From: a virus
Length of the DNA stretch: 44,564 bases
IMG/VR virus record: IMGVR_UViG_3300008120_000266
Span: 1-44,564 of that record
Reading direction: 5' to 3' (one strand)
Both the position numbers and the translations under genes were made by a program. The notes under the pieces were generated by a model. The model made no database searches and was not told where the DNA came from. It saw only the letters and a program-made list of their open reading frames with translations. Below, piece after piece: positions 29,880-36,201 of this stretch (position 1 is the first letter of the stretch; every line of letters begins with the position of its first letter).

Positions 29880-29947
29880 GGGAGGGGTTATGGTGACGGC
29901 CGGATCTGTAAAATCCTAGCAGGTGAGTTCGAGTCTCACGTCTCCCA
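29880..29947 (+). tRNA. tRNA-Tyr(GTA), short form
   Basis: 68 nt. Acceptor GGGAGGG/GTCTCCC with a G-G mismatch at position 7, anticodon stem GGAT/ATCC with loop CTGTAAA, T-arm GTGAG/CTCAC. D-arm reduced; variable region short, unlike bacterial Tyr tRNAs. Confidence 0.75.
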
Positions 29948-29972
29948 CTTTAGACATTTTTGTACTATTATA

Positions 29973-29983
29973 TTTAATATATA
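29973..29983 (+). promoter_or_regulatory. late-type AT promoter element
   Basis: TTTAATATATA 20 nt before the GIY-YIG gene at 30004. Confidence 0.5.
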
Positions 29984-30003
29984 AATAAAAATAAAATTTA
30001 AAA

Positions 30004-30630
30004 ATGCCAAGAAAAATTAAATGTTATCACTATTTGTATAAAACGACAAATTTGATAAATCATAATTATTATTATGGTATGCACAGTACAAATAATTTAA
30101 ACGATGGATATTTGGGATCTGGTAAAAAATTAAGATACTCAATAAGAAAGTATGGTAAAGAGAATTTTAAAATTGAAATATTGGAATTTTATGATAATAG
30201 AGATGAACTGATAAAAGCGGAAATTGATCTTATTACATCAAATCTAATAAATGAAACTCTTTGTATGAATTTGAGAGTTGGTGGTAGTGGTGGATTTAAA
30301 GATGAGGAACATCAAATGAAATGTTCTAAAGCTGGTAATGATAGACTAAATGAAAAAAGGAAAGATATTGATTTTAAAGATAATTGGATAAAAAAAATAT
30401 CAAATAAACTAAAAGGTAATAAAAATAATTTAAATAGTAAAGGTTTCAGTGGTAAAAAACATTCACAAGAATCTAAAATTAAGATAAGTGAAAAGTTGAG
30501 TGAAATTCAAAAAGGTGAGAATAATTCTCAATTTGGAACTTGTTGGATAACAAATGGGTATGAGAATAAAAAAATAAAAAAAAATGAGATAATCCCTGAA
30601 GGATGGGAATTGGGAAGATTAAAAAAATAA
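30004..30630 (+). CDS. GIY-YIG homing-type endonuclease with NUMOD-like tail
   Basis: 208 aa. YHYLYKTTNLINHNYYYGMH is the Seg/I-Tev-type GIY-YIG start (residues 7-26), followed by a KYGKENFKIEILEF segment and an AEIDLI Glu. FSGKKHSQESKIKISEKLSE (about 148-167) is a NUMOD3-type DNA-binding repeat. It sits between two tRNA-Tyr genes with its own late-type promoter. Confidence 0.83.
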   Translation: MPRKIKCYHYLYKTTNLINHNYYYGMHSTNNLNDGYLGSGKKLRYSIRKYGKENFKIEILEFYDNRDELIKAEIDLITSNLINETLCMNLRVGGSGGFKDEEHQMKCSKAGNDRLNEKRKDIDFKDNWIKKISNKLKGNKNNLNSKGFSGKKHSQESKIKISEKLSEIQKGENNSQFGTCWITNGYENKKIKKNEIIPEGWELGRLKK

Positions 30631-30644
30631 AATGAAATAAAAAC

Positions 30645-30727
30645 TGGAAGGTGGCAGAGTGGTTAAATGCGGCGGACTGTAAATCCGCTCCCTAACGGGT
30701 ACGGGGGTTCGAATCCCTCCCTTCCAA
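30645..30727 (+). tRNA. tRNA-Tyr(GTA)
   Basis: Class II: acceptor TGGAAGG/CCTTCCA, anticodon stem GCGGA/TCCGC with loop CTGTAAA, variable arm CCCTAACGGG, discriminator A. Confidence 0.92.
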
Positions 30728-30741
30728 CAAATAAAAAATAA

Positions 30742-31056
30742 ATGATTATGTTTAATGAAGTAGAAGTAAAAAAAGACTTAATGAAGTCTAAAACAATGGC
30801 AAGATTCAGTCACTATATCGCTGGTAATTTATATTACAATGTTGAAGTATTTGGTGAGTTATACCAATTCCCAATATCAACAACACAAGAAGGACCAACA
30901 TTTAATGATGAAAGTGGTTTATCTATGTATGAAGTAGAAACTGTTATTTTATCAGAAGATTTAGGCACAACTAGATTTGAAGCTGAAATTAGAGGTTCTG
31001 AATTAGCTAGATGGATTAGTAAATCAATTAAGAGTGAAACATTTATAAAGTTATAA
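30742..31056 (+). CDS. unknown protein in tRNA array E
   Basis: 104 aa, unrecognised; starts ATGATTATG so the exact first Met is uncertain. A beta-rich fold with SHYIAGNLYYNVEVFGELY and a C-terminal helix ELARWISKSIKS. Embedded between tRNA genes. Confidence 0.52.
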   Translation: MIMFNEVEVKKDLMKSKTMARFSHYIAGNLYYNVEVFGELYQFPISTTQEGPTFNDESGLSMYEVETVILSEDLGTTRFEAEIRGSELARWISKSIKSETFIKL

Positions 31057-31126
31057 TAAGAAACAGGTAGTAAGTGGTCTACTGGTCTATCAAAATCCAC
31101 CGAGTGATTCACGAAAAGAATTAAAA

Positions 31127-31207
31127 CGATAGGTACCGGTTCAATCTTATACATTGAATATCCGTAGCGGGAAGTTGAAAACGTGGGTTCGAATCCCACC
31201 CTATCGA
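31127..31207 (+). tRNA. aberrant tRNA, Ile(TAT)-like, without a normal D-arm
   Basis: Acceptor CGATAGG/CCTATCG (7 of 7) and T-arm GTGGG/CCCAC with TTCGAAT are intact and closely match the class II gene at 14376. The only stem with a 7-nt loop is TCAAT-CTTATAC-ATTGA (anticodon TAT), reached after just CCGGT, so the D-arm is missing; a CCG-TAG-CGG hairpin follows. Could be a rearranged class II tRNA; the 70 nt upstream (31057-31126) holds no recognisable gene. Confidence 0.5.
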
Positions 31208-31231
31208 CATTTTGGGTGAGAACCCATATAC

Positions 31232-31242
31232 TTTAATATATA
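31232..31242 (+). promoter_or_regulatory. late-type AT promoter element
   Basis: TTTAATATATA 21 nt before the HNH gene at 31264. Confidence 0.5.
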
Positions 31243-31263
31243 TAAGAAAGAATTGGAAAGTAT

Positions 31264-31815
31264 ATGAGTTTGGAAAGTAAAATAATTGAATTGAGAAAAA
31301 ATGGATTCAGTTTAAATAAAATAAGTGAAATATTAAAATGTTCAAAATCAATAGTATCAAAATGGTGTAAGGAAAATGGACTAAGTGATATTGGATTAAA
31401 AAAATATAAAGAGTTAAATGAAGATGAAATTTTACAATTAAAAGAATATTATAAAACACACACAAAAAAAGAAACATCTATATATTTTGGAATTTCAGAA
31501 ACAACAGTAATTAAACATGCTGATATTAAGAGGGTTGATAGTGATGCAGCTAAAAAAAATTCTAAAATTTATAGATTGAAAAGAAGAACAATGTTAAAAA
31601 TAAAATCGGTTGAGTATAAAGGTGGTGAATGTATTTTATGTGGGTATAATAAATGTATTCAAGCACTTGATTTTCATCATACCAATCCGAGTGAAAAAGA
31701 TTTTACAATCTCCGGGAAATATAATCTTTCTTGGGATAGAATAAAAAATGAATTAGATAAATGTATTTTAGTTTGTTCTAATTGTCATAGAGAAATACAT
31801 GCAGGTGTCGCCTAG
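31264..31815 (+). CDS. HNH homing-type endonuclease, group 1
   Basis: 183 aa. Paralogue of 13816-14412 with the same order: HTH (LNKISEILKCSKSIVSKWC), second HTH (TKKETSIYFGISETTVIK), then HNH (CILCGYNKCIQALDFHHTNP, CILVCSNCHREIH). The last five codons and stop lie inside tRNA-Gly(TCC), mirroring the overlap of its paralogue with a tRNA. Late-type promoter upstream. Confidence 0.83.
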   Translation: MSLESKIIELRKNGFSLNKISEILKCSKSIVSKWCKENGLSDIGLKKYKELNEDEILQLKEYYKTHTKKETSIYFGISETTVIKHADIKRVDSDAAKKNSKIYRLKRRTMLKIKSVEYKGGECILCGYNKCIQALDFHHTNPSEKDFTISGKYNLSWDRIKNELDKCILVCSNCHREIHAGVA

Positions 31816-31888
31816 TTGGTCGATGGCTCCGGATTTCCAATCCGGTCAGATAAGGTTCACATCGTGGGTTCGAATCCCACTACCTGCT
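31801..31888 (+). tRNA. tRNA-Gly(TCC) with a long variable region
   Basis: Acceptor GCAGGTG/TACCTGC, anticodon stem CCGGA/TCCGG with loop TTTCCAA, variable region about 18 nt (unusual for Gly), T-loop TTCGAAT. Overlaps the HNH stop codon. Confidence 0.83.
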
Positions 31889-31933
31889 CAAAAAGACTTT
31901 AAGTTACAACGAAGGTTAGTCTTCCTTCAATTT

Positions 31934-32007
31934 GGGGCTATGGTGACAACTGGCTAACATACCGCACTTGCAATGCGGAGATGGGGTATCGTACACCCCT
32001 AGCTCCA
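31934..32007 (+). tRNA. tRNA-Ala(TGC)
   Basis: Acceptor GGGGCTA/TAGCTCC, anticodon stem CCGCA/TGCGG with loop CTTGCAA, T-loop ATCGTAC, discriminator A. Its G3-T70 wobble is the Ala identity element. Confidence 0.92.
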
Positions 32008-32023
32008 CACAAAAAATAAAAAT

Positions 32024-32170
32024 ATGAAACAAATGAAAAAAAGTAAAGAAGTATTAACGGGAAGTTTCGAATCATCAAAGGTAAAATTAAGAAAGGATGC
32101 AAATGATCATGTATTCAAATTCATAATGAAGATGATCAAAAGAAAAAGAAAACAAAAGTTGAAAGTTTAA
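32024..32170 (+). CDS. 48-aa basic peptide
   Basis: ATG at 32024, stop at 32168. Reads MKQMKKSKEVLTGSFESSKV and ends in a Lys/Arg cluster MIKRKRKQKLKV. Between tRNA genes; A-rich start region. May bind nucleic acid; otherwise unknown. Confidence 0.45.
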   Translation: MKQMKKSKEVLTGSFESSKVKLRKDANDHVFKFIMKMIKRKRKQKLKV

Positions 32171-32181
32171 CTTTTGTAATT

Positions 32182-32253
32182 GCGAGAATAGCTCAGTGGT
32201 AGAGTATCTGGTTACCAACCAGAGTGTCGTGAGTTCGAATCTCATTTCTCGCT
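32182..32253 (+). tRNA. tRNA-Gly with ACC anticodon
   Basis: Acceptor GCGAGAA/TTCTCGC, anticodon stem TCTGG/CCAGA with loop TTACCAA. ACC (A34) is very rare for Gly, which normally uses GCC. Discriminator T. Confidence 0.82.
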
Positions 32254-32272
32254 CAAAGTAGTAGTAAAGAAC

Positions 32273-32381
32273 GAGTGTTACTTCGTATTTCAAACGACTG
32301 ATCCAGGTTCGAGTCCTGGTCACCGCTCAAATAAAAATAATGCGGTGGTGGTGTAATGGATAGCATAGTAAAAACACACTC
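32273..32381 (+). tRNA. circularly permuted tRNA-Glu(TTC): 3' half before 5' half
   Basis: 3' half 32284-32327: CGT, loop ATTTCAA (TTC), ACGAC, TGAT, T-arm CCAGG/CCTGG, acceptor TCACCGC, T73. 5' half 32342-32369: acceptor GCGGTGG, D-arm GTGT...GCAT, A26, G27, T28. Joined at 28/29 they give an anticodon stem GTCGT/ACGAC with 5 of 5 pairs and a paired acceptor. The flanks pair too: AGTA/TACT and ACACTC (32376-32381)/GAGTGT (32273-32278) with a 5-nt bulge AAAAC. Confidence 0.72.
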
Positions 32382-32403
32382 ATCTAAATTTCTCTACTTA
32401 ATT

Positions 32404-32477
32404 GGGGAATTAGCTCATTTGGCTAGAGCGCTTGTCTGGCAGACAAGAGGTGACCGGTTCGATTCCGGTATTCTCCA
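32404..32477 (+). tRNA. tRNA-Ala(GGC)
   Basis: Acceptor GGGGAAT/ATTCTCC with G3-T70 (Ala identity), anticodon stem CTTGT/ACAAG with loop CTGGCAG, T-loop TTCGATT, discriminator A. Last gene of array E. Confidence 0.92.
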
Positions 32478-32547
32478 CTAAAAATAAAATAAATTATATG
32501 AAAGAGTTGGAGGCGATAAGCTAACTAGAATAAAAAAATCACTGGAA

Positions 32548-33000
32548 GTGGTAGGTTCTAGAAACGATAGAAAATTAAAAAAATACTCAGATAATTTTAA
32601 TAAAATGTTTGAGTTTTATTTCAAAATTTATAGAACTGGTTTAATAACTTTTTGTGGTTCTAATTTCGAAGTAGATTACGTCAAAAACGGTTCTGAAGCT
32701 AAGTTTGCGTTTAGAGAATATGACAACGGTAGATTTAAGTTTGTAAATCCAAGAACAAAACACCCTAATATACTTAAAGCTGTAATCAGTGGTAAAAAAG
32801 GTTGGGGTTTATGGGTTAAACAATGGACTGAAGGTATTGTTGAATGTAGTTTCACTAAAGAAGAAATACTTAAAGAGTTTGAGATGAAAGGTATAGAGAT
32901 ACCAGAATCTTTAATGTTAGAGTGGGACAAACTAATAGTTAAAATGAAAAACATAAGAAATGAAAATTACTTAAAGTTTTTACAACAGAACAGAAAATAA
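32548..33000 (+). CDS. unknown protein with uncertain start
   Basis: 150 aa if it starts at the GTG at 32548. The frame stays open upstream without an ATG (YERVGGDKLTRIKKSLE), while an ATG at 32498 is in another frame and stops after 8 codons, so the start may be frameshifted. The body has FAFREYDNGRFKFVNPR and KGWGLWVKQWTEGI; unrecognised. Confidence 0.5.
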   Translation: MVGSRNDRKLKKYSDNFNKMFEFYFKIYRTGLITFCGSNFEVDYVKNGSEAKFAFREYDNGRFKFVNPRTKHPNILKAVISGKKGWGLWVKQWTEGIVECSFTKEEILKEFEMKGIEIPESLMLEWDKLIVKMKNIRNENYLKFLQQNRK

Positions 33001-33005
33001 TTTAT

Positions 33006-33013
33006 TATATTTG
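33006..33013 (+). promoter_or_regulatory. host-type promoter -7 box
   Basis: TATATTTG just after the stop at 33000; the 33.1 kb remnant ORF follows. Confidence 0.5.
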
Positions 33014-33103
33014 TATAAATATAAACTATTATTTTTCTTTGTCAAAAGGTGGTAAAAGATTGATAAATTACCACTTAAGCACAATGCTAGAAAAGATCCA
33101 AAT

Positions 33104-33205
33104 ATGATGATTGAGAGATGGGTTGTTGATAAAGTTATTTTACCACCACTTTCAAAAATTCAAAATAAAGTTGATGTAATTGTTTTTGGTAAAGATCCAT
33201 TGTAA
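33104..33205 (+). CDS. short ORF or gene remnant
   Basis: 33 codons from two adjacent ATGs: MMIERWVVDKVILPPLSKIQ, then NKVDVIVFGKDPL. The frame is open about 45 nt further upstream without an ATG (KIDKLPLKHNARKDPN), so it may be the 3' end of a decayed gene. The stop lies inside the terminator hairpin. Confidence 0.35.
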   Translation: MMIERWVVDKVILPPLSKIQNKVDVIVFGKDPL

Positions 33206-33220
33206 AAATGGATCTTTTTT
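33190..33220 (+). terminator. intrinsic terminator
   Basis: AAAGATCCATT, loop, AATGGATCTTT and T-tract; overlaps the end of the short ORF. Confidence 0.82.
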
Positions 33221-33222
33221 AT

Positions 33223-33230
33223 TATATTTG
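33223..33230 (+). promoter_or_regulatory. host-type promoter -7 box
   Basis: TATATTTG 32 nt before the ATG at 33263, directly after the terminator. It starts a run of six tightly packed early-type genes. Confidence 0.62.
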
Positions 33231-33262
33231 TGACATTAAACTTATTAAATATTTTAAATAAC

Positions 33263-33463
33263 ATGAGTACAATTGAAGAAAACAACAAATTGCGAATTGA
33301 GCAAATGGGAAGTAGACCAGCATCAGAAATGACTAAACGAGAAAAGATGGCATTAGAGATATTAAATGGTTTATTAATATCAAGTAATGAAATTGATGTT
33401 TCCGAGTTATCTAAAAGCGCAGTTCATTTCGCAGACTTATTAATTACTGAATTAAACAAATAA
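33263..33463 (+). CDS. small helical protein
   Basis: 66 aa from the ATG at 33263 (MSTIEENNKLRIEQMGS); an earlier frame start lies within the promoter. Mostly helical and acidic. Followed after 1 nt by a C-motif gene. Confidence 0.55.
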   Translation: MSTIEENNKLRIEQMGSRPASEMTKREKMALEILNGLLISSNEIDVSELSKSAVHFADLLITELNK

Positions 33464-33464
33464 T

Positions 33465-33887
33465 ATGAAAAGTTACGTTATTTTACAAAAGGGTTTTGAG
33501 TACAACGATGAGATTTACTCTGACTCAGAAGGTGGTAGTCCATCATTAGTTACATTTGACCTTGAAGGTGCTAAAAATAAAGTTAAGGAACTTAATATTT
33601 CTGAATATAAAAAAGTTTCTCTACGAGACTATGCCTACGACATGGAAGATGTTTTAAGTGTTGATGAAGATACATTTTTAGCATTCAATAGAAAACTACG
33701 TGAGAAGTATGGTGAAATCCAAACAAGATGGCGTGAAGATGTAGATTATATGTTACATCCAAGTGCTAATGAAGAAGAGTCTAATGAATACGCAAGTATG
33801 GTTACTATTAGTTTCTATGAATATGTTGAAACTGAAATAGATTTACAATCTTTCAGAAATGAAAGAATTAATGATGTTTTAGAGTAA
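33465..33887 (+). CDS. unknown protein with shared C-terminal motif
   Basis: 140 aa, acidic, unrecognised. It ends LQSFRNERINDVLE, a variant of the C-terminal motif. Its stop overlaps the next ATG (TAATG). Confidence 0.58.
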   Translation: MKSYVILQKGFEYNDEIYSDSEGGSPSLVTFDLEGAKNKVKELNISEYKKVSLRDYAYDMEDVLSVDEDTFLAFNRKLREKYGEIQTRWREDVDYMLHPSANEEESNEYASMVTISFYEYVETEIDLQSFRNERINDVLE

Positions 33888-34099
33888 TGAAACTATTGTG
33901 TATTGATAATAAAGGAGTAGAACGTCACCTAACAATAGGTAAGATATACACATTAGATCAAATTGATACTTTTAAACATGGTAGTGTCATAAAAAACGAT
34001 ATGAGTTTTTATGACATTTACCCTATGTGGCGTTTTAAACCTTTATATGAAATAAGAAATAAAAAAATAGAAAATATACTACAAGATGGAACAATTTAA
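33887..34099 (+). CDS. small SH3-like protein with shared C-terminal motif
   Basis: 70 aa. MKLLCIDNKGVERHLTIGKI looks like a small beta-barrel start. The motif EIRNKKIENIL occurs 6 residues before the end. Overlaps the next gene by 14 nt. Confidence 0.58.
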   Translation: MKLLCIDNKGVERHLTIGKIYTLDQIDTFKHGSVIKNDMSFYDIYPMWRFKPLYEIRNKKIENILQDGTI

Positions 34100-34325
34100 A
34101 GAAATGATGGATATGTGGCAAAAAGCTTTTAATGATCAAAAGTTCACAAATCCAGTTGATCTATTCAACAATTTAACTAAAAATGCGACAGAAATGATGG
34201 AGAATAACTCTAAAATTATGGAGAACAATCTAAAGTTTCATAAAGCGTTTATTGCTTATCATCAAGCAATTCATGAAATGATGGAAGCAACAACCGATAA
34301 TATTAAGTTAATGTCTAAAAAATAA
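34086..34325 (+). CDS. small helical protein (phasin-like composition)
   Basis: 79 aa. Met-, Asn- and Lys-rich amphipathic helices (MEQFKEMMDMWQKAFNDQ); resembles phasin-type helical proteins only in composition. Lacks the C-terminal motif of its neighbours. Confidence 0.5.
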   Translation: MEQFKEMMDMWQKAFNDQKFTNPVDLFNNLTKNATEMMENNSKIMENNLKFHKAFIAYHQAIHEMMEATTDNIKLMSKK

Positions 34326-34327
34326 TT

Positions 34328-34747
34328 ATGAGTTTCGCATTTGCTATAACAGGATTTATATTTACAATATCATCAACAATTTTACTTTTAATTAAAGTAA
34401 AGAGTAAGAATGTTGAAATAGAAAGGTTGAAATCTAAAGTTAAGAAAGATGTTTATAAATTAGGAATTGGTGATAAATGTCTTCATATTTTAGATTTGAA
34501 AGAAAATTCATCAGGTAATACGTTCACTGTTTATTATGAAGTATCACTTTTGAATGTTTCTGATACAAAAGCTAAAGTCAAAGTTGAAGATATATCAGGT
34601 ACGGATAATTATGTAAGAGATAAATCAAATAGAAATGGTATAATTGATTTTTTGAATGGTCAATGGGTTGATATTAAAGAACTTAAACTGATTGCTGATG
34701 AAGCAACCAAAAGAGATATTAAATTAGAACAAATTTTAAATGGATAA
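34328..34747 (+). CDS. membrane-anchored protein with shared C-terminal motif
   Basis: 139 aa. One N-terminal transmembrane helix (residues 3-22) followed by a basic stretch and a soluble domain with LGIGDKCLHILDLKENSSGN. It ends TKRDIKLEQILNG, the motif. Overlaps the next start by 8 nt. Confidence 0.6.
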   Translation: MSFAFAITGFIFTISSTILLLIKVKSKNVEIERLKSKVKKDVYKLGIGDKCLHILDLKENSSGNTFTVYYEVSLLNVSDTKAKVKVEDISGTDNYVRDKSNRNGIIDFLNGQWVDIKELKLIADEATKRDIKLEQILNG

Positions 34748-34961
34748 GTTTAGAATAAGTGTTTATGGAGAAATCGAAGAGGTTTATATTAACTTCTTTG
34801 ATTATGAACTTATACGAGAAAATAGAATAGGTGATGTTTATTTTATAACCATAAAGAATGGTAAAGAAAACCTAACATTTTCTATACATGAAAATTATTA
34901 TTCAAAAGTTCCAGCCGCACTTAGAGAATGGAAACTTAATAAAATTTTAAAAAAGGATTAG
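34740..34961 (+). CDS. small protein with shared C-terminal motif
   Basis: 73 aa, beta-rich, unrecognised. Ends AALREWKLNKILKKD. Last gene of the plus-strand run; it ends convergently with the gene at 34958. Confidence 0.57.
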   Translation: MDKFRISVYGEIEEVYINFFDYELIRENRIGDVYFITIKNGKENLTFSIHENYYSKVPAALREWKLNKILKKD

Positions 34962-35248
34962 TTTAAACAAATTGATCCTTCTTTTACTACTTCTTTGTAA
35001 GATTTATAGTGCGTTACTACTAAGAATTTAAAACATTCATCTTTTACTATCATCGGTAGTCTTAACAAGTCACCTGTGTGATAATCTTCCACATCAGATT
35101 CAATAACTTCTACATCAGAAAGATGTAATGTTCTATTAGGTGCCCATTCAAAATCAGATATTTTAACTTTTAAGTTTGCTACTGAATTAGTGGCTACTAT
35201 TTTAAGATTTAGTTCTTGACCAATCTTATAATTATCCCAATTAATCAT
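34958..35248 (-). CDS. small beta-rich protein
   Basis: 96 aa, unrecognised. MINWDNYKIGQELNLKIVAT suggests a small beta-barrel. Upstream on the minus strand is TTAATATATAGATT, a near match to the late-type element. No C-terminal motif. Confidence 0.52.
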   Translation of the reverse strand: MINWDNYKIGQELNLKIVATNSVANLKVKISDFEWAPNRTLHLSDVEVIESDVEDYHTGDLLRLPMIVKDECFKFLVVTHYKSYKEVVKEGSICLN

Positions 35249-35323
35249 AATCTATATATTAATTTAACATGTAAATATAGTAATATTTTCTTTAAATATA
35301 TAGTATAAAGTAAAAAAGTTTTT

Positions 35324-35524
35324 ATGTGGAGAGTTTATTATGATAATGGTTTAGACCCAATTTTAGAGTTAGGTATGTATGATACGAAAAGACAAGCAAT
35401 ATCTATAAAAAGAACATTCATATATACATCTACCAAAGACAAAACATATGATTCATATGAAGATTCGAGAAGAGATTCAAGAGAATATAATTTAATGACT
35501 ATAATTGAAAAAGTAGAAGAATAA
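35324..35524 (+). CDS. small acidic protein
   Basis: 66 aa, unrecognised. MWRVYYDNGLDPILELGMYD, then Ser/Asp/Arg-rich. It is convergent with, and overlaps, the dead PEP-synthase fragment by 26 nt. Confidence 0.5.
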   Translation: MWRVYYDNGLDPILELGMYDTKRQAISIKRTFIYTSTKDKTYDSYEDSRRDSREYNLMTIIEKVEE

Positions 35525-35799
35525 AAAAAGAGGAACTTAATTGTCTTACTTCTAATCCAGTTTTTCTAAGTAAGTTGATATCACTATCATCTATATCAGA
35601 AACAAGATTAGTTATTTTTTCATCAAGTTTATTATACTTGATAAAATCGTGGTATGCGTCTGTTGTAATTGCGAAACCATTAGGAACTTTTATTCCCAAC
35701 GTCTTTAGATTTTGAATCATCTCACCAAGAGATGCGTTTTTACCACCGACAAGATTTAAGTCGTTAAGTGAAACCTTATTAAGGTCGATTGTACTTCAT
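35499..35799 (-). pseudogene. ppsA: N-terminal fragment of phosphoenolpyruvate synthase / PPDK
   Basis: On the minus strand the frame reads NLVGGKNASLGEMIQNLKTL, GIKVPNGFAITTDAYHDFI and ending GLEVRQL, a textbook PEP-synthase/PPDK N-terminal ATP-grasp start. The full enzyme is about 800 aa; here it stops after about 90 residues. The ATG at 35799 (MKY) is out of frame by one base with the conserved part. Host-derived and clearly dead. Confidence 0.82.
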
Positions 35800-35862
35800 T
35801 TGTTTGGATTTTTTTAAAGGTATATATCAGAAATAATAATTTCTTAATATAAAAAATCCAAA

Positions 35863-36201
35863 CTATTTTTTAAAGTTGATTACTAAATTTCTTATAAATC
35901 TTTCTAATTTAGGACATTTATTATCTATTTCATTAAATAAAACACTATATCCACTTTGAGTTAAAGGACTATAATCCAAAACAGCTTTAACTGCCATTAT
36001 CTCCAAATCACAAACAATATTCTCATTTTGATGTTTTTGATTATTTTTATTCATCTCTAACCACTCATCAATTAACTTTGTATCTTTACAAACTAACTCA
36101 CCAGTTATGTAAAATGGTATTATTCTAGCAGCGTATTTTTTAATAATACTTGGATCCGCTGAAAAGAATTTAGCTTCATTTATTTCGGAAAATTTTTTCA
36201 T
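35863..36201 (-). CDS. small protein with capsid-targeting-like N-terminus
   Basis: 112 aa. MKKFSEINEAKFFSADPS is a short targeting-type start with a possible cut after NE. The rest is helical, unrecognised. Overlaps the Nudix gene by 4 nt, so the two are coupled. Confidence 0.58.
   Translation of the reverse strand: MKKFSEINEAKFFSADPSIIKKYAARIIPFYITGELVCKDTKLIDEWLEMNKNNQKHQNENIVCDLEIMAVKAVLDYSPLTQSGYSVLFNEIDNKCPKLERFIRNLVINFKK

Noticed and set aside
10648-32477. Stop-codon suppressor tRNAs or recoded genetic code
   Set aside because: No anticodon CTA, TTA or TCA is credible, and all three stop codons end genes normally.
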